Below are positions 1 to 6,436 of a DNA stretch of 14,762 bases, in pieces (positions within the stretch are counted from its first letter, which is position 1; every line of letters begins with the position of its first letter). Made by a program: the position numbers and the translations under genes. Source of the DNA: an uncultured Clostridia bacterium (GTDB lineage: Bacteria > Bacillota_A > Clostridia > Oscillospirales > Oscillospiraceae); NCBI GenBank assembly GCA_946059285.1, contig CAMGMW010000008.1, forward strand, positions 1 through 14,762. Direction: 5' to 3'. A model generated the notes under the pieces. The model saw only the letters and a list, made by a program, of their open reading frames with translations. It did not search any database and had not been told where the DNA came from.

Positions 1-770
1 ACGACCTCAACCTGCAAGCCCTTCGGAAGAAGCGCCAGCAGCCGAAGCCCCAAATTGCTGTGCACGGTATAAACATTCCTCGGACGGCGCCGGCTTACCG
101 CACGGTAGAGCTTTTTCGCCAGCTTTTCGGGTTTTTGCAGTTTGCCCGTAAATTTCCGCATCAGCGTTTCAAAGCGCTCGCCCTGTCCGCCGAAATACTG
201 ACTGCGCTGCGCCATGGCGTGCATAGACGGGATGCTTCCGCCCGCGAGCGACGTATCAAACGCACCCGGTCTGAGCGTGATGACACGCCGTCCGAGCAGC
301 CCCACCTCCTGCCGCAGCGCCTGCGCATAGCAGTCGAGGGCGGTTTTCGTGGTGCTGTAGATGCCGTTAAAAGGCAGTGGATCAAGCGGTGCGACCTCGC
401 TGGTCGTGATTACGATTTTGCCGTTTTCCCGCAGCAGGGGAAAGAAAATCTTGTTCACGCGCATCGCGCCAAGTAAATTAACGTCAAAAATCTTTCGCAG
501 TCTGCACTCATCCACTTCCAGAAAGTTGTCGATAAAAATCATGCCCGCGAAATTGATAATCGCGTCGAGGCGCACACCGTCCGACTGCAGGCGTGCAAAG
601 ACGGCGGACAGACTGCTTTCGTCCGTGATGTCCGCAGAGAAAGGGAAAAGATTCTCCTGCGGCGCAATCGGCTGGATGTCAAGGGCAAACACGCTCTGAC
701 CGTTTCGTGCGAAAAACTCTGCGGCGGCGCGACCAAGTCCGCTGGCAGCGCCGGTAATCAATACATTCAT
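1..770 (-). CDS. Short-chain dehydrogenase/reductase (SDR), C-terminus outside the window
   Basis: An NAD(P)-dependent oxidoreductase of the classical SDR family; the substrate cannot be told. The reading frame opens with ATG at 770 behind GGAGG at 777-781 and stays open to position 1, so about 256 residues are visible and the 3' end is missing. Seen in the translation: the Rossmann glycine motif TGAASGLG (residues 6-13), D47 in the usual adenine-contact region, NFAG (73-76, the NNAG equivalent), N98, catalytic S124, and the Y138-STT-K142 catalytic pair. After the core comes a basic stretch (KLAKKLYRAVSRRRPRN) and then a hydrophobic stretch near residue 245, which could be a membrane-associating tail as in some lipid or steroid-active SDRs (inference). 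It lies 75 nt downstream of lysA on the same strand but has its own promoter, so it is probably a separate transcription unit. Confidence 0.88.
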   Translation of the reverse strand, partial: MNVLITGAASGLGRAAAEFFARNGQSVFALDIQPIAPQENLFPFSADITDESSLSAVFARLQSDGVRLDAIINFAGMIFIDNFLEVDECRLRKIFDVNLLGAMRVNKIFFPLLRENGKIVITTSEVAPLDPLPFNGIYSTTKTALDCYAQALRQEVGLLGRRVITLRPGAFDTSLAGGSIPSMHAMAQRSQYFGGQGERFETLMRKFTGKLQKPEKLAKKLYRAVSRRRPRNVYTVHSNLGLRLLALLPKGLQVEV

Positions 771-799
771 CGGTGTCCTCCGTCCGTTGGAATACGCAT

Positions 800-828
800 A
801 GTATACCGCATGCCCATCAAATTGGCAA
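800..828 (-). promoter_or_regulatory. Sigma-A-type promoter for the SDR gene
   Basis: Read on the minus strand, the -35 box TTGCCA (828-823) and the -10 box TATACT (805-800) are separated by exactly 17 nt. Each box matches consensus at 5 of 6 positions. Transcription would start near 793, about 23 nt before the SDR start codon. The promoter sits in the 74-nt gap after lysA. Confidence 0.7.
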
Positions 829-844
829 CACCAAAGGGCGCATA

Positions 845-2110
845 TTATGCTTCCTCGAATCGGAAAGGAGAAAAGTCGAGCGTGGAAAAATAGTCCTGCG
901 GCGTTTCGGCGCGGCGGATCATGCGGAACGAGCCGTCCTCGCACAGCAGCACCTCCGCCGAGCGGAGCTTGCCGTTATAATTGTAGCCCATGGAGTAGCC
1001 GTGCGCACCCGTGTCATGAATGCAGACCAGATCCCCGATGTTGATGCCGGGCAGAGAGCGGTCGATGGCAAATTTGTCGTTGTTTTCGCACAGACCGCCC
1101 GTGACGTCGTAAACATGGTCTAAAATCGCGTCCTCCTTGCCCAAAACGGTGATGTGATGGTAAGCGCCGTACATGGCAGGGCGCATCAGGTTGGCGGCAC
1201 AGGCATCCAGCCCGATGTAAGTCTTATAAATATGCTTCTGATGCAGCACCGTGGAGATCAGATGCCCAGAGGGGGCAAGCAGGAATCTGCCCAACTCGGC
1301 AAAGATCGCAACGTCACCCATCCCCTCCGGCACAAGGATCTGCTGATATTGCCGCCGCACACCTTCTCCTACGGCGGAGATGTCGCACAGCGGCTGCTCG
1401 GGTCGGTAGTCCACGCCGATGCCGCCGGAGAGATTGACAAAGGCGATGTGCGCGCCCGTGGCGTTGCGCAGGCGGACAGCGAGGCGGAACAGATTCGCAG
1501 CGAGTTCGGGGTAATACTCATTGCCGACAGCGTTTGAGGCAAGCAGGGCGTGGATGCCGAAGTGCTTTACGCCGCGCTGCATCAAACGCTGAAAGACGCC
1601 GATCATCTGATCCTCCGTCATGCCGTATTTTGCATCGCGGGGCATATCCATGATGGTGTTGCCGCAGGAGAAACTCCCGCCGGGATTATAGCGGCAGCAG
1701 ACCGTCTCGGAGATGCCGCACGTCGTCTCCAAAAAGTTGACATAGCTCGCGTCGTCGATGTTTATGTAAGCGCCCATGTCAAACGCCTTTTTCATATCCT
1801 GCACAGGCGTGACATTGGAGGAGAACATGACCTCCCTGCCCGTGATGCCGCATGCCTCGGCAAGCAGCAGCTCGGTATAGGTGGCGCAGTCGCAGCCGCA
1901 CCCCTCCTCGTGCAGGATCGAAAGGATATAGGGATTCGGCGTCGCTTTGACGGCAAAATACTCCTTAAAGCCCGCGTTCCACGCGAAAGCGTCCCGCAAC
2001 ATGCGGACAGCGCGGCGGATGCCCGCCTCATCATACAGGTGGAAGGGTGTCGGAATCTGCGCGGCGATCTCGCGCGCTTTTTCCAATGTAACAAACGGCG
2101 TCTTTTTCAT
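845..2110 (-). CDS. lysA: Diaminopimelate decarboxylase (PLP-dependent, last step of lysine synthesis)
   Basis: Decarboxylates meso-diaminopimelate to L-lysine in the cytoplasm; a 421-aa member of the fold-type III PLP decarboxylases. Seen: the PLP-binding lysine K55 in AVKATPNP; the glycine-rich phosphate loop SGGIGVDY (228-235); ELGR (272-275); RPAMYGAYH (310-318); the cysteine motif CENND (341-345) that completes the neighbouring active site in the dimer; and the C-terminal TGAHGYSMGYNYNGK stretch (367-381). The histidine region reads GIHALLASN instead of the classical HIGSQ form, which suggests the longer LysA-like subfamily common in Clostridia and Bacteroides (family recollection). ATG 2110 is chosen because GGAGG sits just upstream. 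The open frame continues to 2155, but that would place the start inside the leader terminator. The lysine riboswitch in its leader supports the lysine role over a carboxynorspermidine or other decarboxylase. Confidence 0.9.
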   Translation of the reverse strand: MKKTPFVTLEKAREIAAQIPTPFHLYDEAGIRRAVRMLRDAFAWNAGFKEYFAVKATPNPYILSILHEEGCGCDCATYTELLLAEACGITGREVMFSSNVTPVQDMKKAFDMGAYINIDDASYVNFLETTCGISETVCCRYNPGGSFSCGNTIMDMPRDAKYGMTEDQMIGVFQRLMQRGVKHFGIHALLASNAVGNEYYPELAANLFRLAVRLRNATGAHIAFVNLSGGIGVDYRPEQPLCDISAVGEGVRRQYQQILVPEGMGDVAIFAELGRFLLAPSGHLISTVLHQKHIYKTYIGLDACAANLMRPAMYGAYHHITVLGKEDAILDHVYDVTGGLCENNDKFAIDRSLPGINIGDLVCIHDTGAHGYSMGYNYNGKLRSAEVLLCEDGSFRMIRRAETPQDYFSTLDFSPFRFEEA

Positions 2111-2131
2111 GGTCCTACCTCCGACAGAATC

Positions 2132-2170
2132 AAAAAATACCCTGTACAGCCGCAAAGCGGGCGCACAGAG
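2132..2170 (-). terminator. Intrinsic terminator of the lysA leader (riboswitch expression platform)
   Basis: In the minus-strand RNA, nucleotides 2170-2158 (CUCUGUGCGCCCG region) pair with those ending at 2140. The stem has about 13 pairs, including G-U pairs and one C/C mismatch, around a UUU loop. It is followed directly by UAUUUUUU (2139-2132). It lies about 20 nt before the start codon and just ahead of the ribosome binding site, the usual place for a transcriptional off-switch. A second stem overlaps its base: 2222-2212 (GAGCGACCUUU) pairs with 2082+ positions 2168-2172 and 2077+ in the same leader, namely 2172-2168 and 2182-2177, with a 4-nt bulge. That second stem is a candidate antiterminator, although it removes only the outer three terminator pairs. 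Confidence 0.75.
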
Positions 2171-2274
2171 CGAAGGACCTTTTCAGACGCTCCACAGTTG
2201 CGCTCCATTCCAAAGGTCGCTCCTGAAAATTTCCCATCTGCAGGGCGGCGGCTTTTCTGCCCCATGATGATCCG

Positions 2275-2445
2275 TTTTTGAAGTCTCCCAAAGGAATGAC
2301 AGTCCTATGCATCTTCTGCATAGACCCAGCACGACAGCGCCGGACAGACGCGGACGCACTTCGGCGGCAGACCCTTTCTCTCCGCACGGCTGTCCGCCGC
2401 ATTTTGCGAAGATACTGATGTATGCCGCAACCTCAGCTATGGCTG
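2275..2445 (-). promoter_or_regulatory. Lysine riboswitch (L box) controlling lysA
   Basis: The minus-strand leader carries the conserved L-box blocks in order: GAGGUUGCG (from 2434); AGUA within 2411-2420; GAGAAAGGG (about 2381-2372); GCCGAAG (2365-2359); GCUGGG; ACUGUCAUUCC (2303-2293); and GGGAGACUUC. The helices are supported. P2 pairs GCGGCA (2428-2423) with UGCCGC (2369-2364). P2b pairs UCUUCGCA with UGCGGAGA. P4 is a perfect 7-bp stem (2323-2317 with 2311-2305). The P2 loop GGACAG (2395-2390) is fully complementary to the P3 loop CUGUCC (2347-2342), which is the kissing-loop contact known for this aptamer. P1 is weak by eye (UGAGGU with ACUUCA) and P5 is very short. Lysine binding would favour the downstream terminator and lower lysA expression (established for the class). 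Confidence 0.88.
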
Positions 2446-2459
2446 CAAATTTTTTCTTT

Positions 2460-2487
2460 ATTGTAACATGAAAAAGGCGCTTGTCAA
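2460..2487 (-). promoter_or_regulatory. Strong sigma-A promoter for the lysA riboswitch transcript
   Basis: On the minus strand a perfect -35 TTGACA (2487-2482) and a -10 TACAAT (2465-2460) are 16 nt apart. TG one base before the -10 gives an extended -10. The predicted RNA start, near 2453, is about 10 nt before the first riboswitch helix. This separates lysA from the eut operon upstream. Confidence 0.85.
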
Positions 2488-2519
2488 GCAAAATTCTACA
2501 CTTTTTCGCATTGCAGGCA

Positions 2520-2553
2520 GGGCGCCTTTGCTGCGGGAATCAGGCAAGGCCCC
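2520..2553 (-). terminator. Possible terminator-like hairpin at the end of the eut operon
   Basis: Just past the eutQ stop, the minus-strand RNA can pair GGGGCCUUGC (from 2553) with GCAAAGGCGCCC (ending near 2520), with a bulged A and a 12-nt loop. No U-run follows directly, so intrinsic termination is not shown. It may instead be a 3'-end stabilising hairpin. Confidence 0.35.
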
Positions 2554-2581
2554 ACAGATTGCGTCCTTTTTCCTCTCTCTG

Positions 2582-2992
2582 TCATCCCTGCCAGTTGGCC
2601 GGATAGGTGATATAGAGAAAACGGGCATGATCGGGTGCGGAAAAACGGATGCTGCTCCCTTTCGGAATCAAAATACCCTCTCCGGCGCGGGCGGTCACCT
2701 CGCCCTGCGGCGTAGTAATGGTCAGCGTGCCATCCAGCACAAAATCCACCTCGTCATAGTTCAGCGTCCACGGAAAGGTGGTCTGCTCCATCACCATCAG
2801 ACCGACCCCCAGCCGGGGCGACTGGTCGAGAGAAAACAGATCGTGCGTATACACCCGGTCCGCAGGATTTCCCGTATCGAGGCGGTCTGCCTCAGTGACG
2901 CAGACTGCGGGAGAAAAGAATTTGACCGGGTTTTCCCCCAGCTTTTCCGCCAAAATCTGACGGATGAGCGTCTCAAGCTGCTGCCTGTCCAT
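2582..2992 (-). CDS. eutQ: EutQ-like cupin protein (short form)
   Basis: A cupin-fold protein of the EutQ family. Acetate kinase activity and a role in shell assembly have been reported for the longer Salmonella protein. This protein has 136 residues against about 230 in enterobacteria and matches only the C-terminal cupin half. Seen: the run TTFPWTLNYDEVDFVLDGTL (71-90), PKGSSIRF (110-117), and the terminal FLYITYPANWQG (125-136), which are close to the enterobacterial ending. The N-terminus MDRQQLETLIRQILAEKL is an amphipathic helix resembling an encapsulation peptide, followed by a short linker. It starts 20 nt inside the end of eutH and is the last gene of the operon. Since no separate acetate kinase gene is in view, it may take part in acetate formation (inference). 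Whether the short form has kinase activity cannot be judged. Confidence 0.88.
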   Translation of the reverse strand: MDRQQLETLIRQILAEKLGENPVKFFSPAVCVTEADRLDTGNPADRVYTHDLFSLDQSPRLGVGLMVMEQTTFPWTLNYDEVDFVLDGTLTITTPQGEVTARAGEGILIPKGSSIRFSAPDHARFLYITYPANWQG

Positions 2993-4067
2993 GTTTTTTA
3001 CTCCTTGTCAGTAAAATTGCCATTGCCACAGCGCTGATGCCGCCGACCAACTTGCCGATAATCACCGGCACCAGCATGGACGGGTCAAAGCCGGCGGTGA
3101 AACCCAGGTGGTCTCCGAATACAAACGCAGCGGAAACGGCGAAGGCGACGTTTACCACCTTGCCGCGTTCATCCATGTCCTTGACCATACCGAACATAGG
3201 AATGGAATTCGCGAGGCTTGCCACCATGCCCGCAGCGGCAACATCGTTGATGCCCAGCAGTCTGCCCAGCTTCAGCAGCGGCTTTTTGAACAGCTTGGTG
3301 ATGGCGTAGACCAGCGGAAACGCGCCCGCCAGCACAAAGCCGATGCCGGCGACAACCTCCACCCCCTCGGAAAGAGGCGCCATGCCGGGGATGAGCGTCC
3401 GACCGGTCAGCTCCTGAAACACTGCGGCTGCAAGTCCGACGGTGATGACAGCAAGGATCAGCTTCCCGAACCAAAGGAAGCCGCGGATCATGCCGCGCTC
3501 AAATTTCCACAGCCCCAGCGCAATGAGCAGCGCAAACAGGACAATGGGGACGAGATTCCGCAAAACCATGAGCACAGGGAAGCCGGCGATCAGTCCGCCG
3601 ACAAACGCGCCCACCGGGACGGTGATGACGCCCGCCAGCACACCCTTTGCCAGCGCGGGATGATCCTCCTTCCGCAAAATGCCGAGGGAGACGGGAATGG
3701 TGAAAACGACGGTCGCGCCCAGCATGGAGCCGACGATCAGCCCGCCGAATTGCCCCGCCTCCACGCTCTGCGCCAGCTCCGCCGCCAGCGGCGCGCCGCC
3801 CATGTCGTTGGCAAGAATGGAGCCGGCAAACATGGCGGGGTCCGCACCGAGAAAGCCGTAGACCGGCACCAGCACAGGACGCAGCAGCTTTGCCAGCACC
3901 GGCGCCAATGCCAGAATACCCAGCATGGACAGCGCCAGAGATCCGATGGCGAGGATGCCCTCTTCAAACTGCTTGCCCAATCCCAGACGGCTGCCGAAGA
4001 TTCGGTCCAACGCGCCCAGTATCATAAACACAGCCATCAGCCAAAAAATAACTTTATCCACGGACAT
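2973..4067 (-). CDS. eutH: Ethanolamine transporter EutH
   Basis: Inner-membrane protein of the EutH family (364 aa; about 408 in E. coli), thought to move ethanolamine into the cell when it is scarce or protonated. The sequence is almost wholly hydrophobic, with about ten to eleven predicted membrane segments. The first is VIFWLMAVFMILGAL (6-20) and the last, GGISAVAMAILL, lies near the C-terminus. A conserved-looking polar loop includes ANDMGGAPLAAELA, and a second is NSIPMFGMVKDMDERGKVVNVAF followed by FGDHLGF. ATG 4067 lies 14 nt inside the end of eutN with GAGGG upstream, which suggests translational coupling. It overlaps eutQ at its 3' end. Family membership is clear from the operon position and sequence; the transport mechanism is not visible. 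Confidence 0.93.
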   Translation of the reverse strand: MSVDKVIFWLMAVFMILGALDRIFGSRLGLGKQFEEGILAIGSLALSMLGILALAPVLAKLLRPVLVPVYGFLGADPAMFAGSILANDMGGAPLAAELAQSVEAGQFGGLIVGSMLGATVVFTIPVSLGILRKEDHPALAKGVLAGVITVPVGAFVGGLIAGFPVLMVLRNLVPIVLFALLIALGLWKFERGMIRGFLWFGKLILAVITVGLAAAVFQELTGRTLIPGMAPLSEGVEVVAGIGFVLAGAFPLVYAITKLFKKPLLKLGRLLGINDVAAAGMVASLANSIPMFGMVKDMDERGKVVNVAFAVSAAFVFGDHLGFTAGFDPSMLVPVIIGKLVGGISAVAMAILLTRSKKHGQAAA

Positions 4068-4305
4068 GTGTGTCCCTCATTTCGTCCAGAATTGCAATGA
4101 TCGCCGCGTCGATGGGGACACCGGCGCAATCCAGCCGTGCCGCGCCGCCAAAGGCAAGGATGACCCGATCCCCCGAACCCGCGCCGACAAGATCAGCGGC
4201 GATATAGGTCATTCCGTCCGACTCCACGGACAGAAGAATTTGCCCCGTCAGCGCGGGGCATTTTTTGGTTGCCCAGACAGGACCGTTCACAATACCGATT
4301 CTCAT
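4054..4305 (-). CDS. eutN: Microcompartment pentameric vertex protein EutN/CcmL
   Basis: Shell protein of the BMC-vertex (EutN/CcmL) family that closes the corners of the polyhedral microcompartment as a pentamer. It has 83 residues, slightly short of the roughly 95-aa enterobacterial EutN. Seen: the family start MRIGIVNGPVWATKKCPALTG (1-21), a central YIAADLVGAGSGDRVILAFGGAAR block (about 33-56) with the glycine-rich turn of the OB-like fold, and AIIAILDE (69-76). The start codon overlaps the stop of the preceding unknown gene (ATGA), and its end overlaps eutH. It is the only vertex protein in the window, so it would cap all twelve corners (inference). Confidence 0.92.
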   Translation of the reverse strand: MRIGIVNGPVWATKKCPALTGQILLSVESDGMTYIAADLVGAGSGDRVILAFGGAARLDCAGVPIDAAIIAILDEMRDTHVRG

Positions 4306-4766
4306 TGCCTGCCCTCCCAGATGTCCCGCGCAAGCGGCGTCAGCCTGCAGCCTGCGGGCAGCGGCTTGCCCTCCCGCTTCAGGCGGCGCACCGTCTCGGC
4401 GGTCAAAAGCTGCCCGCCTTCACTGTGGAGAAATTGCACGCCGAGCTGCTTCATCTGCCGCTCCGCTGCCAACAGTCTGCTCCAGAGCGCACGGTTGGCG
4501 GTTTTGGCGTACCGGCGGTATTCCAGTCCCTCCTCGCAGACATACACAGGTTTTCCTTCCAGCAGCGCCTGCGCGCACGCCTCGTCCGGAAACTGCAAAA
4601 GCGTACCCGCGCTCATGGAACCGATGACCACCGCATGATACGTCCCGGAAAGCACATATCGCCAGCCCAACGCTCGGTTCGGCTTTTTTCCAAGCAGCAG
4701 CGCCGTCGGCTGCTCCTCCCGTCGGAGCACCTCGGCGACAACCTCCTCGATCAGCTGCTCATTCAT
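4302..4766 (-). CDS. Uncharacterised microcompartment-associated protein (154 aa)
   Basis: I do not recognise a characterised family. Seen: an N-terminal amphipathic helix MNEQLIEEVVAEVLRR (1-16), like known encapsulation peptides; then alternating strand/helix patterns (TALLLG 21-26, YHAVVIGSMSAGTLLQF 43-59, GKPVYVCEEGLEYRR 71-85) that suggest a small Rossmann- or flavoprotein-like alpha/beta fold; then a long charged helix (91-111). The C-terminus, TAETVRRL...LPAGCRLTPLARDIW (122-150), resembles the N-terminus of EutT in this same operon (TEESVRA...RLSPAAKAWL). The gene overlaps pduL upstream and eutN downstream by 4 nt each (ATGA), so it is tightly coupled to a lumen enzyme and a shell gene. 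It may be a lumen cargo or assembly factor analogous to PduM-type proteins (inference). No catalytic residues can be assigned. Confidence 0.85.
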   Translation of the reverse strand: MNEQLIEEVVAEVLRREEQPTALLLGKKPNRALGWRYVLSGTYHAVVIGSMSAGTLLQFPDEACAQALLEGKPVYVCEEGLEYRRYAKTANRALWSRLLAAERQMKQLGVQFLHSEGGQLLTAETVRRLKREGKPLPAGCRLTPLARDIWEGRQ

Positions 4767-5368
4767 GGCACGAGCATGCCAAGATCGCCCTTGTGATAGC
4801 CGCAGGCGTTGGCTTCATCAAAGTCCAGATGGGCATAGGTGCAAAAATCGGGGCTGACACGCACAAGAACATCGTCAAAAATCAACGGACGTGCGGTAAA
4901 GACCCGCAGGCGGACGGTGTCTCTGTCGTGGACGCCGCGTGTCTGCGCGTCATCCGGCGTCATATGGATATGACGCTGCGCAACAATCACACCTTCCGGC
5001 AGGATGATCTGTCGTTCACCGGCCGCGACGGTGATGCCCGGCGTTCCGTCAATTTCCCCGGACAGGCGGACCGGCGCGGAAATGCCCAGCGCCACACAAT
5101 CGGTCAGAGACAGCTCTACCTGCGACCGGGAACGCTCCGGACCGAGTACGGCGACCCGGTCCAGCCGGCCCTTTGACGTGATCAGAGACACGCGCTCATT
5201 GCATACGAATTGTCCCGGCTGGGACAGCGGGCGCTGCCGTGTCAACGGGTGTCCGAACAGGGTCATCGCATCCTGCTTTGTCAGATGCACATGCCGTCCG
5301 GAGGCTTCCAATTCGATGAACATTCGCTGCTGTAATGCCTGCGCGATCCGTTCTGCAAGGGTATCCAT
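4763..5368 (-). CDS. pduL: PduL-type phosphate acyltransferase (acetyl-CoA to acetyl phosphate)
   Basis: Converts acetyl-CoA and phosphate to acetyl phosphate and CoA inside the microcompartment, recycling CoA for EutE and setting up ATP formation. It fills the place of EutD in enterobacterial operons. Length is 201 aa, typical for PduL. Seen: the two metal-binding histidine pairs of the family, GRHVHLT (H26, H28) and AQRHIHM (H133, H135), plus the C-terminal THAHLDFDEANA-type stretch (Y178-A188, with H180). The N-terminal helix MDTLAERIAQALQQRMF resembles an encapsulation peptide. ATG 5368 follows GGAGG (spacing 9-10 nt). A 51-nt gap separates it from eutT, and its stop overlaps the next start by 4 nt. 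Confidence 0.93.
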   Translation of the reverse strand: MDTLAERIAQALQQRMFIELEASGRHVHLTKQDAMTLFGHPLTRQRPLSQPGQFVCNERVSLITSKGRLDRVAVLGPERSRSQVELSLTDCVALGISAPVRLSGEIDGTPGITVAAGERQIILPEGVIVAQRHIHMTPDDAQTRGVHDRDTVRLRVFTARPLIFDDVLVRVSPDFCTYAHLDFDEANACGYHKGDLGMLVP

Positions 5369-5419
5369 ATGCGTTTCCTCCTGAAAAAAAGAATCGTGCT
5401 ACCTTTTCCGGTATCGTCG

Positions 5420-6115
5420 CTACAGTTTTCCCACCTTCAGGCGGATCATCAGGATCCAGCACAGGCTGGACAAGCGATTCAGTGCAAGGACCATATCCTC
5501 CCGCACCACGTTGCCGTCCGCGTCACGGAAGGCACGGTAACACGCAAGCTCCGTCTGCCGCACCAGCGTCCGCACGCGGTTGACATGAAGCAGCGCCGGA
5601 CTGTCGGTGTGCGACGGCATAAAATGGGGCTGTCCGTAGTACTTTGCCGGATCGTGACTGTGCTCGCGCAGCTGCGCGGCGTCCAGACCGCACAGTCGGA
5701 CCGTCCTGACCGGCTCGCCCAGTACGTCGGCGCGTATGAGGCTGCGCACAAAATCCAGCATCTCCTGCAGTGCGTCCACCAGTGCGGGGCGGTCGGAGGC
5801 GGTCTGCTGACACAGCAGGATCTCCGCCTCCAGCGCGTCGATCATCCCGCGGAACGCGATGCGCGGATGATCCTTGAACACCAGTGTATTGCCCGCCAGG
5901 TGGGTCATGTGCTCCGGCTTTTCCGTCAGAACAGCGCCGAACAGGGTGGTATACTGCTTCGGCGCCTGTTCACGACGGTCGACCACAGAAATGCTTTCCT
6001 TCTGCAGCCATGCCTTCGCCGCGGGAGAGAGGCGATCCCCCTCCCCCAGAAAAAACACCCGTTTACCGTCCCGCACCCGGATCCCGGCGCGTACGGATTC
6101 CTCCGTATAAAGCAT
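5420..6115 (-). CDS. eutT: EutT corrinoid adenosyltransferase (Firmicute type without metal motif)
   Basis: Transfers the adenosyl group of ATP to reduced cobalamin, making the adenosylcobalamin needed by EutBC. Length is 231 aa (about 267 in E. coli). Seen: the core DHPRIAFRGMIDALEAEILL (about 76-95), then FVRSLIRADVLGEPV with conserved R and D, and the terminal ALNRLSSLCWILMI, all aligning with enterobacterial EutT. The enterobacterial metal-binding motif HX11CCX2C is absent; the corresponding region reads RREQAPKQYTTLFGAVLTE. A metal-independent EutT class has been described in Listeria and other Firmicutes, and this fits it. The N-terminal 45 residues (TEESVRA...RLSPAAKAWLQ) form a separate small module. 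Its start shares one base with the eutM stop (TGATG). Confidence 0.9.
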   Translation of the reverse strand: MLYTEESVRAGIRVRDGKRVFFLGEGDRLSPAAKAWLQKESISVVDRREQAPKQYTTLFGAVLTEKPEHMTHLAGNTLVFKDHPRIAFRGMIDALEAEILLCQQTASDRPALVDALQEMLDFVRSLIRADVLGEPVRTVRLCGLDAAQLREHSHDPAKYYGQPHFMPSHTDSPALLHVNRVRTLVRQTELACYRAFRDADGNVVREDMVLALNRLSSLCWILMIRLKVGKL

Positions 6116-6420
6116 CAGCCTTCAGCGGACGTATTCGCAAGTCCCTTTGGCAAAATAGCGTCCACCTCACTGTGAGGGCGGGGGATCACATGAACGGAAA
6201 TCAGCTCACCCACTTTTTCCGCGGCAGCCGCGCCGGCATCGGTGGCGGACTTCACCGCGCCTACGTCGCCGCGTACCATCACGGTAACCAGACCGCCGCC
6301 GACCTGCTCCTTGCCGACGAGCTGGACATTTGCGGACTTGACCATCGCATCGGCGGCCTCAATCGCGCCGACTAAGCCTCGGGTTTCGACCATACCCAGT
6401 GCATTTGTGTTGACATTCAT
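6115..6420 (-). CDS. eutM: Microcompartment hexameric shell protein EutM (BMC domain)
   Basis: The main facet-forming shell protein: a single BMC domain of 101 residues that forms hexamers with a central pore. Seen: [20 protein letters not shown] (6-24), the conserved interface helix with edge K28, the pore-loop glycines VGGGLV (40-45), [21 protein letters not shown] (51-71), and the family signature VIPRPHSEV (78-86). ATG 6420 is chosen because GGAGG lies 8 nt upstream; a TTG at 6435 in the same frame would include the ribosome binding site. It is the only single-domain BMC-H gene in the window, so it must serve as the bulk tile unless others lie elsewhere. It starts 16 nt after eutE and touches eutT. 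Confidence 0.95.
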   Translation of the reverse strand: MNVNTNALGMVETRGLVGAIEAADAMVKSANVQLVGKEQVGGGLVTVMVRGDVGAVKSATDAGAAAAEKVGELISVHVIPRPHSEVDAILPKGLANTSAEG

Positions 6421-6436
6421 TGCTTGTTCCTCCAAA

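Noticed and set aside
2110..2155. Upstream start of LysA at 2155
   Set aside because: It would lie inside the leader terminator stem and lacks a ribosome binding site; ATG 2110 has GGAGG and fits the family start.
3108..4100. Long open frame on the plus strand opposite eutH
   Set aside because: It is a shadow of the eutH frame: the translation is H/Q/R/D-rich without domains, while the minus strand encodes a clear membrane protein.
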